A DNA stretch of 64,000 nucleotides from Marinilactibacillus kalidii (GCF_017599325.1 NZ_JAGFVM010000030.1:1-64000); one strand, 5' to 3'. Shown: positions 28,414 through 37,706, numbered from the stretch's first letter. Notes: generated by a model from the letters alone, not told the origin. Made by a program: numbers and translations.

Positions 28414-29256
28414 TTGGAAAATAGATTAATGCAGTGGATCATCCGTTTCATTAAAGGGATTTTTATTGGCTCAGGTGCTATTTTACCGGGTGTTAGTGGC
28501 GGCGCATTGGCAGCCGTATTTGGCATTTATGAAGAACTGATTTACTTTATAGCGCATATGAACGATCACTTCAAAGAAAAAGTGCTTTTCTTTTTGCCAG
28601 TGGGTTTCGGTGGTGGCTTTGGAATAATTGTCCTCGCCTATCCGATAGAATCACTGCTTAGAACCCAACCAGTATTTATACTGCTATTCTTTATGGGCTG
28701 CATTTTTGGTACAGTTCCTTTACTCTACCGAAAAGCCGGCCTCTATGGTCGTAGTCGCAAACATATTTGGCTCACGGTCATTACAGCTATTGTCTCTTTT
28801 ATATTATTGGTCAGCGCCAATCTGTTTTTAACGATCACAGTCGCGCAGACACCTTTTACCTGGGTTATGGTTGGCGTACTATTCGCTTCGGGATTTATTA
28901 TTCCCGGTCTTAGTCCCTCTAATTTTCTGATATACATGCATCTGTATGCACCTTTAACCAGAGGAATCAGTCGCCTTGATCTATCTATTCTTTTACCAGT
29001 GGGCTTCGGTGCTTTGCTTTGTATTATTGCGTTGTCAAAACTGGTAAATTATTTAATGAGACGCTTTTATACGACTATTTTTCATCTGATCTTAGGGGTG
29101 GTCATCGCTTCAACTGTTATCATCTTTCCATCTCAAGAAGCCTTTAGTCAATTGTCACGATTAAGTATCCTCATTTCCGTAATATTATTCTTTATGGGCT
29201 TGGCCTTAGGACTTTGGATGGGTAGATTGGAAATGAAATACAAACCAAAAACGTAA
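28414..29256 (+). CDS. DUF368 membrane protein, candidate undecaprenyl-phosphate transporter
   Basis: This 280-aa polytopic membrane protein (about eight hydrophobic segments) has the DUF368 signatures GAILPGVSGGALAAVFGIYE and, in the second half, FIIPGLSPSNFLIYMHLY. The repeated PG.S motifs suggest an inverted internal repeat. DUF368 proteins (PopT) are reported to help return undecaprenyl phosphate across the membrane; transfer of that role here is inference. The start is TTG at 28414, 9 nt after GGAGG. It is monocistronic. Confidence 0.88.
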   Translation: MENRLMQWIIRFIKGIFIGSGAILPGVSGGALAAVFGIYEELIYFIAHMNDHFKEKVLFFLPVGFGGGFGIIVLAYPIESLLRTQPVFILLFFMGCIFGTVPLLYRKAGLYGRSRKHIWLTVITAIVSFILLVSANLFLTITVAQTPFTWVMVGVLFASGFIIPGLSPSNFLIYMHLYAPLTRGISRLDLSILLPVGFGALLCIIALSKLVNYLMRRFYTTIFHLILGVVIASTVIIFPSQEAFSQLSRLSILISVILFFMGLALGLWMGRLEMKYKPKT

Positions 29257-29275
29257 ACTAACCGTATTCTTATAA

Positions 29276-29310
29276 AAAAGACGTTGGCGTTTTTTTCACC
29301 AACGTCTTTT
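29276..29310. terminator. Bidirectional terminator, DUF368 and aldo/keto reductase genes
   Basis: Arms AAAAGACGTTGG (29276-29287) and CCAACGTCTTTT (29299-29310) are perfect. It lies between convergent genes. Confidence 0.9.
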
Positions 29311-29322
29311 GATACTGTCCAT

Positions 29323-30294
29323 TTATCTTTTTCTAACGTGTTCAATCGTTTCAAGTACATTGTCGATTTCATCCAGTACGTCATCGCTTAATTTAATACC
29401 GGAGGCTTTTACATTTTCCTCAATTTGTGAAGGTTTGCTTGCCCCGATAATGGCAGCGGAAATACCAGGGTTCCTTAGAATCCATGCAAGAGACAATTGC
29501 ACTAAACTTAAATCTAATTGGTCGGCAATTGCATCAAGTTTTTGTACAGCTTCTAATGTCTCGTTGTCCATATAACGGTTTAAAAATCCACTAATATCTT
29601 TGTTAGCCGCTCTAGAACCTTCTGGTATTTCACCATTGGGTTTGTACTTACCAGTGAGAACACCTTGCGCTAATGGAGAGAATACAATTTGTCCCATTCC
29701 ATGAGATTCAGATACGGGTAAGATTTCTGCTTCAATGTAACGCTGTAGTAAATTGTAGACTGGCTGATTTGAAATCATTTTGTGCAGACCGCGTCGATCA
29801 GTGATCGCTTGCGCTTTTTCGATTTGAGCTCCTGACCATTCGCTGACACCGGTATAAAGTACTTTCCCTTGTTTTACGAGATCATCTAATGCCATGAGCG
29901 TTTCTTCTAAGGGTACCGTTGAATCAAAACGATGGCATTGATAGAGATCGATATAATCCATATCTAGTCTTTGTAAACTCTTATCACATTGCTCAATAAT
30001 ATGTTTTCTAGAAAGACCTCGGTCATTTGGTCCATCCCCCATCGGGAAGTAAACTTTCGTTGCAACGACTACCTGATCTCTCTGATAATCCTTCAGTGCT
30101 TTTCCTAAGACTCTTTCAGCTTGACCTTGCTCATAGACATTAGCCGTGTCAAAAAAGTTAATGCCTTTTTCATATGCTAAGCGAATACAATCTTCTGCAG
30201 TCGTGTCTTCCACTGTTTTACCATATGTAAGCCAACTTCCTAACGCAATTTCCGAGACTTTTAAACCACTATTGCCTAGTTGTCTGTACTCCAT
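29323..30294 (-). CDS. Aldo/keto reductase, Kv-beta-like
   Basis: This 323-aa NADPH-dependent aldo/keto reductase belongs to the group similar to voltage-gated potassium channel beta subunits. It has the Asp and Tyr of the catalytic tetrad in FFDTANVYEQGQAERVLG, Lys in VVATKVYFPMG, His in LYQCHRFD, and the C-terminal nucleotide site AAIIGASKPSQIEEN. The physiological substrate is unknown. It lies 80 nt downstream of the RpiR-type regulator on the same strand with no terminator in between, so the regulator may control it. Confidence 0.9.
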   Translation of the reverse strand: MEYRQLGNSGLKVSEIALGSWLTYGKTVEDTTAEDCIRLAYEKGINFFDTANVYEQGQAERVLGKALKDYQRDQVVVATKVYFPMGDGPNDRGLSRKHIIEQCDKSLQRLDMDYIDLYQCHRFDSTVPLEETLMALDDLVKQGKVLYTGVSEWSGAQIEKAQAITDRRGLHKMISNQPVYNLLQRYIEAEILPVSESHGMGQIVFSPLAQGVLTGKYKPNGEIPEGSRAANKDISGFLNRYMDNETLEAVQKLDAIADQLDLSLVQLSLAWILRNPGISAAIIGASKPSQIEENVKASGIKLSDDVLDEIDNVLETIEHVRKR

Positions 30295-30374
30295 GATACC
30301 GCCTCCATATTCATTCTTTCCTTATTCTCTCAAAGTTAATTCGAAAAATCAAATAGAATACGCATTATTATTAG

Positions 30375-31115
30375 CTAATGACGCGTAACCTGTTCCATAT
30401 AAGTATTCATTAGCTGACTAAAAAGATAATGAATGCTTAATCTGTCTGAAATATCTAGCTCATTCACTGCTGTTTCATTACTATGCACTTGTAATTGAAT
30501 GTCAGTTATTTTAGAAAGCGCATTATTCGTTGATCTTGTTATGCTGATGGTTCTTGCTCCCGTATTTCGCGCGAATTCAGTTGCTTTGAAAATAGCAGAT
30601 TCACTTGATCCTGATAAACTCACGGCGATAACTAAATCTTTGGCCGAAAGCTGCTTAGCACTATGCAACATGAAGTCTATATCTCTAAAGGTCTGAGCTT
30701 GTTTACCCATATAGTTTAAGCGTTCAGCCAATTCTTCTGTTGGGAAACGAGATAATCCTATGGCATATAACTGAATCTGATCAGCCTGTTTGATTTTATT
30801 CATAACATCAAACAACAATGTATCATTTATGAGCTGATTTGTAATGAAGAGTTGTTTATCTATCGATGACAGTTCATTCATAGATTTCTCTTCTTCAACC
30901 GTTTTTAAAAGTTCTTCTTTAAACTGCGTATATCCTTTAAAGCCTAGCTTATGGCATAATCTGACAACCGTATTGGGAACGGTATAAAACTTTGTGGCTA
31001 TTTGTCTGATTGTCAGCTCTCGAATATTTTGCTTTTCATCAATCAAAAAAGATAAAATTTTATTTTCTGTTGCATTTAGTCTTTCACGTTGCTTTTCAAG
31101 ATTTTGGTAAAACAA
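30375..31115 (-). CDS. MurR/RpiR-family transcriptional regulator
   Basis: This 246-aa protein has an N-terminal HTH_6 domain (IRQIATKFYTVPNTVVRLCHKLGFKGYTQFK) and a C-terminal SIS domain (about residues 100-230, with LYAIGLSRFPTEELAERL and VIAVSLSGSSESAIFKATEFA) that usually senses a phosphorylated sugar. The ligand is unknown. The start is TTG at 31115 with AAGGAG upstream. It is divergent from DUF72, and a large palindrome lies in the shared intergenic region. Confidence 0.9.
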   Translation of the reverse strand: MFYQNLEKQRERLNATENKILSFLIDEKQNIRELTIRQIATKFYTVPNTVVRLCHKLGFKGYTQFKEELLKTVEEEKSMNELSSIDKQLFITNQLINDTLLFDVMNKIKQADQIQLYAIGLSRFPTEELAERLNYMGKQAQTFRDIDFMLHSAKQLSAKDLVIAVSLSGSSESAIFKATEFARNTGARTISITRSTNNALSKITDIQLQVHSNETAVNELDISDRLSIHYLFSQLMNTYMEQVTRH

Positions 31116-31193
31116 TTGATCACACTCCTTTTGTCATACTAAGATAATCACTCATACTGTTCAGATTGGTTGAGTAAAGAATACGTGCTTTGA

Positions 31194-31233
31194 TTTATCT
31201 ACTTATTATATCATGTTAGAATAAGTAGATAAA
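31194..31233. promoter_or_regulatory. 40-nt inverted repeat over the DUF72 promoter
   Basis: Arms TTTATCTACTTATT (31194-31207) and AATAAGTAGATAAA (31220-31233) are a perfect 14-bp match separated by 12 nt. The right arm starts inside a plus-strand extended -10 (TGT TAGAAT, 31214-31222). The ATG of the DUF72 gene follows at 31255. An operator for a dimeric repressor, possibly the divergent RpiR protein, is the simplest reading. Confidence 0.6.
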
Positions 31234-31254
31234 AAATGAAATGGGGTCTGTTTA

Positions 31255-32091
31255 ATGATTACAATCGGATTGACTGGTTGGAGTGATCATCCCTTGATTA
31301 CGTTAGAGAACTCAAAAAAATTAGAAAACTATTCAAGTCATTTCCCGGTAGTTGAATTAGATACAAGTTTTTATGCGATTCCACCCGAAAAAAATATTGA
31401 TAGCTGGATTGAAAAAACACCTGCTTCATTCATGTTTATTCCAAAAGCGTATAAAGCAATGACACTTCACAAAGAATGGATAGAGGAATTCACGAGTGTA
31501 ACATCTATGTTTTCTATTTTTAAAAATACCTTTGAGAAGATGGTAGCTGACAACAAGGTGAAAGCTTTTCTTTTTCAATTTCCACCTTATTTTGACTGTA
31601 CTAAACAAAATGTAGCTTATTTAAGAACGATACGAGAATTAATGGACGACTGGCCTGTCGCAGTTGAATTTCGAAATCAAAGTTGGTTCATTGAGAAGAA
31701 TCGTGATAAAACGCTCCAATTTTTGAAAGATATGCAGTTCATCAATGTTATCGTCGATCAACCTCAGACACCAAATAATAGTATCCCAAAAATCATAGCT
31801 GCTACCAATGAACAACTAACGATATTCAGATTACATGGACGAAATTATGAAGGCTGGTTAGGTGAAAATATCCAAGATTGGCGTGCCGAGCGTACATTAT
31901 ATGATTACAGTCTAAAAGAACTAAGTGAATTTGCAGAAACAGTCAAATCGTTAGAAAAAGACACTCGAGAATTTTGCGTTATCTTTAATAACAATTCAGG
32001 CGGACATGCAGCTAGTAATGCCAAAACACTTCAAAAACAGTTAGGAGTGGATTTTGAAAATCTCTCTCCCCAACAGCTTGATCTATTTTAA
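31255..32091 (+). CDS. DUF72 (YecE-like) family protein
   Basis: This 278-aa TIM-barrel-like protein belongs to DUF72. It has the typical ITIGLTGWSDHP start, VVELDTSFYAIPPEKNIDSW, FLFQFPPYFDCT, VAVEFRNQSWF and the late YVFNNH-like segment, here CVIFNNNSGGHAASNA. No catalytic role is established for the family. Expression is probably controlled by the palindrome just upstream. It is monocistronic and ended by a strong hairpin. Confidence 0.9.
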   Translation: MITIGLTGWSDHPLITLENSKKLENYSSHFPVVELDTSFYAIPPEKNIDSWIEKTPASFMFIPKAYKAMTLHKEWIEEFTSVTSMFSIFKNTFEKMVADNKVKAFLFQFPPYFDCTKQNVAYLRTIRELMDDWPVAVEFRNQSWFIEKNRDKTLQFLKDMQFINVIVDQPQTPNNSIPKIIAATNEQLTIFRLHGRNYEGWLGENIQDWRAERTLYDYSLKELSEFAETVKSLEKDTREFCVIFNNNSGGHAASNAKTLQKQLGVDFENLSPQQLDLF

Positions 32092-32137
32092 AAAAAGCAT
32101 GATCGAGTTGAGAAACTCAACTGATCATGCTTTTTTT
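32090..32137. terminator. Bidirectional terminator, DUF72 and VanZ genes
   Basis: The outer arms AAAAAAAGCATGATC and GATCATGCTTTTTTT and an inner AGTTGAG/CTCAACT stem form one long hairpin. It overlaps the ends of both convergent genes. Confidence 0.93.
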
Positions 32138-32810
32138 AATATGCTTTAATGTTCCAAAAAGCTTGCCAGATACTTCTCCTGCCAGAAATCCAGTCTAATA
32201 TAGAATAGAGTAATATGCCGACAAAAGAACCCGTCGAATCAATAAAGACATCTGTGATCAAAGCTGTTCGACCCGGAACAAAACTTTGATGATATTCGTC
32301 AGTAGCTGCATAAATAGCACAAAAAGCTAATGCAATCACAATGGCTTTTATCCCTTTTATCCCTGTGGTAGATAACGCATTTTTCACTAATATACCAAAA
32401 AAGAGATAGATAAAAAAATGCGCATACTTTCTTAAAAAAATATGCAAGACATAATAGTTCATGTCTCTCAATTCACCAATCCCTAATTTGGGACGAACTA
32501 TCGTTAAAAGAACATAAATCGTTATACTACAAAAGAGTATAAACAATATGAGTATAAGCCATTTCCCCCACAACGGTGCAGTTCTTCTCTTGAGCCAAAT
32601 AAGAAATAAATTGAAAACCAATAAAAACAAAACTGCTCCTACGATTCTCCAATGATTGAATACTTGACTACCTACCTCCATTGCACCAAAACTTAGTTGA
32701 GCTGACTCATTAGCAGGTTGGGAAGAAAACCAGAAAATGATTGCCATCCAGACCAATACCGTAAGCCATGCAAAAATTCCAGGGTATCTTGACTGAGATT
32801 CTCTTTTCAT
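32136..32810 (-). CDS. VanZ-family membrane protein
   Basis: This 224-aa protein has about five hydrophobic segments and the VanZ features WMAIIFWFSSQPANES near the start, KYAHFFIYLFFGIL in the middle and YAATDEYHQSFVPGRTALITD near the C-terminus (the Asp-Glu-xx-Gln and Gly-Arg part is the conserved core). The family is named for teicoplanin resistance, but most chromosomal members have no known role. No van genes are nearby. Confidence 0.9.
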   Translation of the reverse strand: MKRESQSRYPGIFAWLTVLVWMAIIFWFSSQPANESAQLSFGAMEVGSQVFNHWRIVGAVLFLLVFNLFLIWLKRRTAPLWGKWLILILFILFCSITIYVLLTIVRPKLGIGELRDMNYYVLHIFLRKYAHFFIYLFFGILVKNALSTTGIKGIKAIVIALAFCAIYAATDEYHQSFVPGRTALITDVFIDSTGSFVGILLYSILDWISGRRSIWQAFWNIKAY

Positions 32811-32881
32811 CGGCTTTCCTTCTTTCTAAAAACAGTTATCTTTTACTATCATTTATATTATACACAAGTCCTTAATTTTTC

Positions 32882-33823
32882 TTAAACGACTTTACCATTC
32901 TCCATGATTTTATTATTGTCTAACCAGACAGTAGGCTTTTGAACGACACAATCAATATGGACACCCGCTTCTGTTACACCGCCGAAGGGTTTATTACTAC
33001 CAAAAGCGATGTGTATAGTACCAAAAACTTTTTCATCTTCTAAAACGACACCGGTTATTTTAGCAGTAGGGTTGGTTCCAACACCAAATTCCGCAATGAT
33101 CCGACCTTTATCCTCTCCTAGAAGCGCTAATAAGTCTTCTCCTTGAGATCCACTTGCAGCGATAAGCCGTCCATTTTCGAGCTCTAACTTGATGGCCTCA
33201 TTAACTTTTCCTAATTGTGCAATTGAACCATCTACAATCAATGTACCATTGGCCGAGTCTTCAATAGGCGCAATATAGGCTTCACCTGAAGGAATATTTC
33301 CGGCTTCTCCTTTATTTCTAAAAATACCTGTACTTGGAATACCTTTTCTATCAGCAATCGAAAACGTTAGTATCTCATCATCTTTTTCGATTTTCACAGT
33401 GGAGCTGTTTTCAAGCATTGTCGTGAAACGAGCTGTCAATTCTTGGACAGTGTGGGGATCAGCTTCAATAGCGCCCGAAGCTAGCATCTCTAATGTAATC
33501 CCAGGCATCGTCCCGATCCTAGTACCATGAGCTGCAGCATCTTTTTTAGCATGTGTATGCGTCAGACTAGCAGAAGTAATGCAGAGTGCGACATCCGCCT
33601 GTTCCAATGCATGCGCAATGATTGATGGTGGCTCCTCTCCACTCTTATACGTAGCAGGAAACTGCGACATCACGGTCTCATTACCATTATTTATGGCAGC
33701 TTCATAGAAATACTGCGCTACATCTTTCATCTTGTCATCCGTTACGATTAAAACCGTTTCGTCTTTTTTTAGATCAAAGTTATTTTCAAATACTTTCAGA
33801 GCATTTTCTATATAGCGATTCAT
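32882..33823 (-). CDS. COG2309 aminopeptidase-like protein (M29/NicX-related)
   Basis: This 313-aa protein belongs to the leucyl-aminopeptidase-like group (COG2309), related to peptidase family M29 and to NicX dioxygenases. It has an N-terminal Rossmann-like half (VLIVTDDKMKDVAQYFYEAA) and a C-terminal half with GSIAQLG, RIIAEFGVGTNPTAK and a final GTIHIAFGSNKPFGG...AGVHIDCV segment. The Glu and His residues there could bind metal. At 313 aa it is shorter than classical M29 enzymes (about 400 aa), so peptidase activity is uncertain. It is divergent from the oxidoreductase gene. Confidence 0.75.
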   Translation of the reverse strand: MNRYIENALKVFENNFDLKKDETVLIVTDDKMKDVAQYFYEAAINNGNETVMSQFPATYKSGEEPPSIIAHALEQADVALCITSASLTHTHAKKDAAAHGTRIGTMPGITLEMLASGAIEADPHTVQELTARFTTMLENSSTVKIEKDDEILTFSIADRKGIPSTGIFRNKGEAGNIPSGEAYIAPIEDSANGTLIVDGSIAQLGKVNEAIKLELENGRLIAASGSQGEDLLALLGEDKGRIIAEFGVGTNPTAKITGVVLEDEKVFGTIHIAFGSNKPFGGVTEAGVHIDCVVQKPTVWLDNNKIMENGKVV

Positions 33824-33927
33824 TGTCTCATCCTTTACAACAGTATTTTGTCATTCTATCACATATTGGTTGTTCTTGCTTTTTTCAAGGTGTAAAATGG
33901 TAAAAAATACGTTAAAGGATGATTGAT

Positions 33928-34950
33928 ATGAGTAAAAATATGAACGCATACGGTTTTGGAGACCCTGGTGAACAAAAAGAAATGATTCCATTCGAAAAAA
34001 GAGAAATAAGCAAGCCTGAACCGAATGGGCGACAATTATTGGTAGAAGTTAAAGCAGTTGGATTGAATCCTACAGACGTAATGACGTGGAAAATGAAAAA
34101 AACAGATGATGAGTCATTCACTGTATTAGGTAGAGACGTTTCTGGTGTAGTAGTGGAGATTGGTGAAGCAACAGAACTCTTTGAGATTGGAGATGAAGTA
34201 TTTTATCCTGGAACGAGCAATGTCCAAGGTGCCCAAGCTGATTTTCATTTAATCGATGAAAGAATGGTCGCAAAAAAACCAACTAACTTAGACTTTGCGG
34301 AAGCAGCTGCCTTACCATTGACAGCATTGACCGCATACGAAACATTTTTTGATCAGTTACAGATACCAAAAAATGCTGAGAAGCCTGCTACATTATTAAT
34401 TGTGGGAGCTGCCGGTGGTGTTGGATCGATTGCAACGCAAATCGCTCTCAATAATGGCATAGAAGTGATTGGTACTGCTTCACGAGATGAATCAAGACAA
34501 CAGTTGAAATCATTAGGTGTTAAGAAGATCATCGACCACTCTAAACCTTATGGAGAACAACTAAATGAACTTGGTTATGACGCTGTACCGTATGTGTTTT
34601 TAGCGGCCAATGCAGATGATAATATTAAAGAGGTTAGTAAGATAGTAAGTCCTAGAGGCCATGTATGTTCTATTTTACCACTTAGTCAACCGCTGCCGAA
34701 AACGTTTTTCGGTAAAAGCATTTCATTTAGCTATGAACTGATGTACACCAGATCTGTCTATCAGACTGCAGATTGGATTCGTCAACATGAGTATCTAGAT
34801 GATTTGCGCCAGCAAGTAGAAGCTGGAAATGTCAAAACGACAATCAATCATCGCTACGAAGAAATGAATGGAAAAACGTTATCTGAAGCCTACAAACAAC
34901 TTATGACTGGACATACGACCGGAAAAATCGTTCTTGAACACAAAAACTAA
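33928..34950 (+). CDS. MDR-family NADPH:quinone/alkenal oxidoreductase-like protein
   Basis: This 340-aa medium-chain dehydrogenase/reductase of the zinc-free group has an N-terminal GroES-like fold (VGLNPTDVMTWKM, VLGRDVSGVVVEIGE) and a Rossmann domain with LLIVGAAGGVGSIATQIA and VIGTASRDESRQQLK. The zinc ligands of alcohol dehydrogenases are absent. It resembles ZADH1-type enzymes that reduce quinones or enals. The ATG at 33928 is chosen because the upstream in-frame ATG at 33919 overlaps the AAAGGA ribosome site. A TTGTTC/TAAAAT promoter with a 17-nt spacer lies upstream. Confidence 0.88.
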   Translation: MSKNMNAYGFGDPGEQKEMIPFEKREISKPEPNGRQLLVEVKAVGLNPTDVMTWKMKKTDDESFTVLGRDVSGVVVEIGEATELFEIGDEVFYPGTSNVQGAQADFHLIDERMVAKKPTNLDFAEAAALPLTALTAYETFFDQLQIPKNAEKPATLLIVGAAGGVGSIATQIALNNGIEVIGTASRDESRQQLKSLGVKKIIDHSKPYGEQLNELGYDAVPYVFLAANADDNIKEVSKIVSPRGHVCSILPLSQPLPKTFFGKSISFSYELMYTRSVYQTADWIRQHEYLDDLRQQVEAGNVKTTINHRYEEMNGKTLSEAYKQLMTGHTTGKIVLEHKN

Positions 34951-34952
34951 AA

Positions 34953-34991
34953 AAAGAACTTGAGGAATCATGATGATTCTTCAAGTTCTTT
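34953..34991. terminator. Bidirectional terminator, oxidoreductase and kinase genes
   Basis: An imperfect hairpin with AAAGAACTTGA/TCAAGTTCTTT outer arms and a GAATCA/TGATTC inner stem lies between the convergent genes. The kinase gene ends inside it. Confidence 0.88.
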
Positions 34992-35894
34992 CTTTTTATC
35001 ATCAATTGGAATGGTTAATTTAAACTGCAAAACCTGATCATACAAATTTGCCTCTAATTTATATGCCAAGACTTCAGCGATTTTTTTGGCAATCGATAAG
35101 CCAAGACCGGTTGAAACGGCTTGTCTTGCTTGATCTCCTTTATAGGTTCGATCAAACAATCGACTGATATCTATCGATTCAGGATGAGCGACTTCGTTTT
35201 CGATATAAATCATCATCGTATCTTCTGACATTTCATTGTAGATAGAGAAACGCTTATACCCGTGTGTAAAAGCATTTTTTATTAAATTACCGATAAGCCG
35301 GCTAAACTCCAGTTTACTTGTTGAAACCGTCGTCGCTTCATTGATCAACTGAATATTCACGTGGTCAAAGGTTTCACTTAATTCTTGGTGGTACATCGCT
35401 ATTTGCTCTTGCATCATAAGTACCGGAGAAGCAGCTACGAATTGCAAATGATGTTCTTTTGAATCCAATAAACTCAAACGATAGAATTCTTCTACGAGTT
35501 CACTAAGGACAGTCGTTCGATCTTCAATGATTTTTAAGAATTTCACTTCATTCTCTTGCTGTGCTGTACCTTGCAATATTTGAACATAACCCAGCATAGA
35601 AGTTAGCGGCGTTCTAAAGTCATGAGAAATGGAGGCGATCATTTGTTTATTCTGCTCATCAATCTCAGTATAGTCAATTTTCATGGTTCTTAATCGGCTG
35701 ATTAATTCATTGATTTTATTGACCAACTCGTCTTGGGATTTCGAGGAAGCATTCTTTTTCAAATCGGACATTGCCTTACCAGAAATGACCCACTCTAGTT
35801 GATTCATCAATCGTTTGTTGAACTTTCGGTCTTGATAGAACTTTAACAGAAACATCATATTTACGATGATACTAATGATGAGCAAGAAAAACAT
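34968..35894 (-). CDS. Sensor histidine kinase with one short membrane anchor
   Basis: This 308-aa kinase has one N-terminal membrane segment (residues 1-17) and almost no extracytoplasmic part. A HisKA domain follows with the phospho-acceptor in ASISHDFRTPLTSMLGYVQIL, and an HATPase domain with N-box LIGNLIKNAFTHGY and STGLGLSIAKKIAEVL. The lack of a sensory loop suggests that it senses inside the membrane or through the neighbouring transporter, as in intramembrane-sensing kinases. It is last in the order response regulator, ATPase, permease, kinase. Confidence 0.88.
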   Translation of the reverse strand: MFFLLIISIIVNMMFLLKFYQDRKFNKRLMNQLEWVISGKAMSDLKKNASSKSQDELVNKINELISRLRTMKIDYTEIDEQNKQMIASISHDFRTPLTSMLGYVQILQGTAQQENEVKFLKIIEDRTTVLSELVEEFYRLSLLDSKEHHLQFVAASPVLMMQEQIAMYHQELSETFDHVNIQLINEATTVSTSKLEFSRLIGNLIKNAFTHGYKRFSIYNEMSEDTMMIYIENEVAHPESIDISRLFDRTYKGDQARQAVSTGLGLSIAKKIAEVLAYKLEANLYDQVLQFKLTIPIDDKKKELEESS

Positions 35895-35925
35895 AAAGCA
35901 CCTCCTTTTTATTCATGATTAAAAC

Positions 35926-36711
35926 TTATTTTCCTTCTTTGATTTCAATTTTTCTGAGTAAAACAATCCCTGCAATCGCAGTAACTAAAATGTAAATACC
36001 GATTATCCCCCATGTTTTAAACGGCATACCTACTTCATTTACAGAACCAAATAATAACGTGTTATTTGAGTCACTTAAGTAATAAGACATTGTCCATTTT
36101 CTTAAGAATTCTAATTTGTCTGTTACTAAAGAGATTAAATCTAAAGCAGTTAAACTAATGTTTGAAATGAGTACACCAAATGTAATCAGAGACATTGTTG
36201 TATTCTGTGTAACATAAGCTACTAGATTAGCTAATCCTGCATAACCAATCATTCCCAAAAATACAGAGCCACCGACTGTTGCTAATGTTTTAAATGCTTC
36301 GATATTAAAGTCAGCATTTTCTGATGACATCACAAACAGATATAATGCAAGATAAACGATTGCACCGGCTAAAAATGTGGTGAACATATAAGTGATAAAT
36401 ACAATCAGTTTACCTATCACAAATTCCACTTTGGAAAGACCACTACTAAAAATATTTTGATAAGAAGATGAAGAAACATCATTTAAATAGACAACTGAAT
36501 AAGCTTGAATACCAAATAGTAATGGGAAAGCTTGCGAAAGTAAAATGATGCCTGCTTGTAAGAACCCATCAGAATAACCAGATCCTTCAGAAAAATTAGT
36601 CATCGTAAAAATAGTGAACAGTACGAATGCAGCAAACAATACACCATAGTAGATATAGTTAGATTTTTTATGCATCAAACGATATAGATCTGCTTTAATA
36701 TAATTAAACAT
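35926..36711 (-). CDS. ABC-2 type transporter permease
   Basis: This 261-aa membrane protein has six hydrophobic segments in the ABC-2 layout. It starts MFNYIKADLYRLMHKKSNYIYYG, typical of the ABC-2 permeases of antimicrobial-peptide immunity/efflux systems. Its start overlaps the ATPase gene by 8 nt, so the two form one transporter. The substrate is unknown. Confidence 0.85.
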   Translation of the reverse strand: MFNYIKADLYRLMHKKSNYIYYGVLFAAFVLFTIFTMTNFSEGSGYSDGFLQAGIILLSQAFPLLFGIQAYSVVYLNDVSSSSYQNIFSSGLSKVEFVIGKLIVFITYMFTTFLAGAIVYLALYLFVMSSENADFNIEAFKTLATVGGSVFLGMIGYAGLANLVAYVTQNTTMSLITFGVLISNISLTALDLISLVTDKLEFLRKWTMSYYLSDSNNTLLFGSVNEVGMPFKTWGIIGIYILVTAIAGIVLLRKIEIKEGK

Positions 36712-37624
36712 TTTTTTGACCTCCTTTAGAAATTAAATTCAAATAGTAATCTTGAATCGATATTTCTTGAGAAATCAGTTTAAAGAGTTTTAATTCGTTT
36801 GAAACAAATAATTGGGCAAATTCATCCACTTTATTTGTCATTCCTGAAATAACTAATTCTTGGTCACCATTTACTGTATATTCGATCTGTTCATACGCTT
36901 GTTCCAGTAAATAAATGGCTTTTTTAAGGTCATCTACTTTAACAACTACTTTTTCTTCTGTTTTATTGCGGATGGTTTCTCTATCCAATTCTTCGATCAA
37001 AACGCCATCATGGATAAATCCAAATCGTGTAGCCATTAGTTCTAACTCACCAAGGATATGTGAAGAAACAATAAAAGTGATTTTCTGTTCTTTATTTAGT
37101 TTTTGAACTAATCGTCTAAAATCAGCGATTCCTTGAGGATCTAATCCATTGATTGGCTCATCTAAGATAATGACATCTGGACTACCTAGTAATGCATTAG
37201 CAATGCTGACTCTTTGTTTCATTCCCATTGAAAAAGATTTGAAGGGTTTTTTGATTTTTTCCATATCTACAAGTTTCAATACACGATCGACTTCTTTTGT
37301 ATCAGTGATTCCTTTCATCTTTCTAAAATATTCCAAGTTTTCTTTAGCCGTTAAGTAAGGAAAAAAGTGTGCACCCATCATAAATCCGATTCGCTGACGA
37401 GCATCATCTAGTTCAGATACTGAACTCTTACCATATAATTTGATTTCACCGTTATATGATGGCGCTAATCCCATCATCGTTTTAAATAATGTAGACTTTC
37501 CAGCACCGTTTTTTCCAATTAGTCCATAAATTTCTCCTTGTCTAACATGGATCGATACATCTTTTAGCGCAACGTGTTTTCCATAATGCTTTGTCAATCC
37601 AACTGTTTCGATTAAATGATTCAT
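36704..37624 (-). CDS. ABC transporter ATP-binding protein of the two-component-linked exporter
   Basis: This ABC ATPase has Walker A GLIGKNGAGKSTLFK, signature FSMGMKQRVSIANALL, Walker B VIILDEPINGLDPQG and the H-loop VSSHILGEL. The C-terminal extension (about residues 215-306) is typical of BcrA/LanF-type exporters. AAGGAG at a spacing of 8 nt places the start at 37624 (306 aa) rather than the longer frame. Between it and the response regulator gene (112 nt) lie direct repeats that look like a binding site for that regulator. Confidence 0.9.
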   Translation of the reverse strand: MNHLIETVGLTKHYGKHVALKDVSIHVRQGEIYGLIGKNGAGKSTLFKTMMGLAPSYNGEIKLYGKSSVSELDDARQRIGFMMGAHFFPYLTAKENLEYFRKMKGITDTKEVDRVLKLVDMEKIKKPFKSFSMGMKQRVSIANALLGSPDVIILDEPINGLDPQGIADFRRLVQKLNKEQKITFIVSSHILGELELMATRFGFIHDGVLIEELDRETIRNKTEEKVVVKVDDLKKAIYLLEQAYEQIEYTVNGDQELVISGMTNKVDEFAQLFVSNELKLFKLISQEISIQDYYLNLISKGGQKNV

Positions 37625-37706
37625 CCTATTCACTCCTTCATTGTTATTGGTTATTCTCTTGATAACTCTTATCTTAAAGGCTGTTTCTTTCATAACCCTG
37701 AAGGAA

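Noticed and set aside
28414-29256. Frame disruption in DUF368
   Set aside because: The frame is intact and both PG.S motifs are present; the TTG start first looked like a truncation but has a good RBS.
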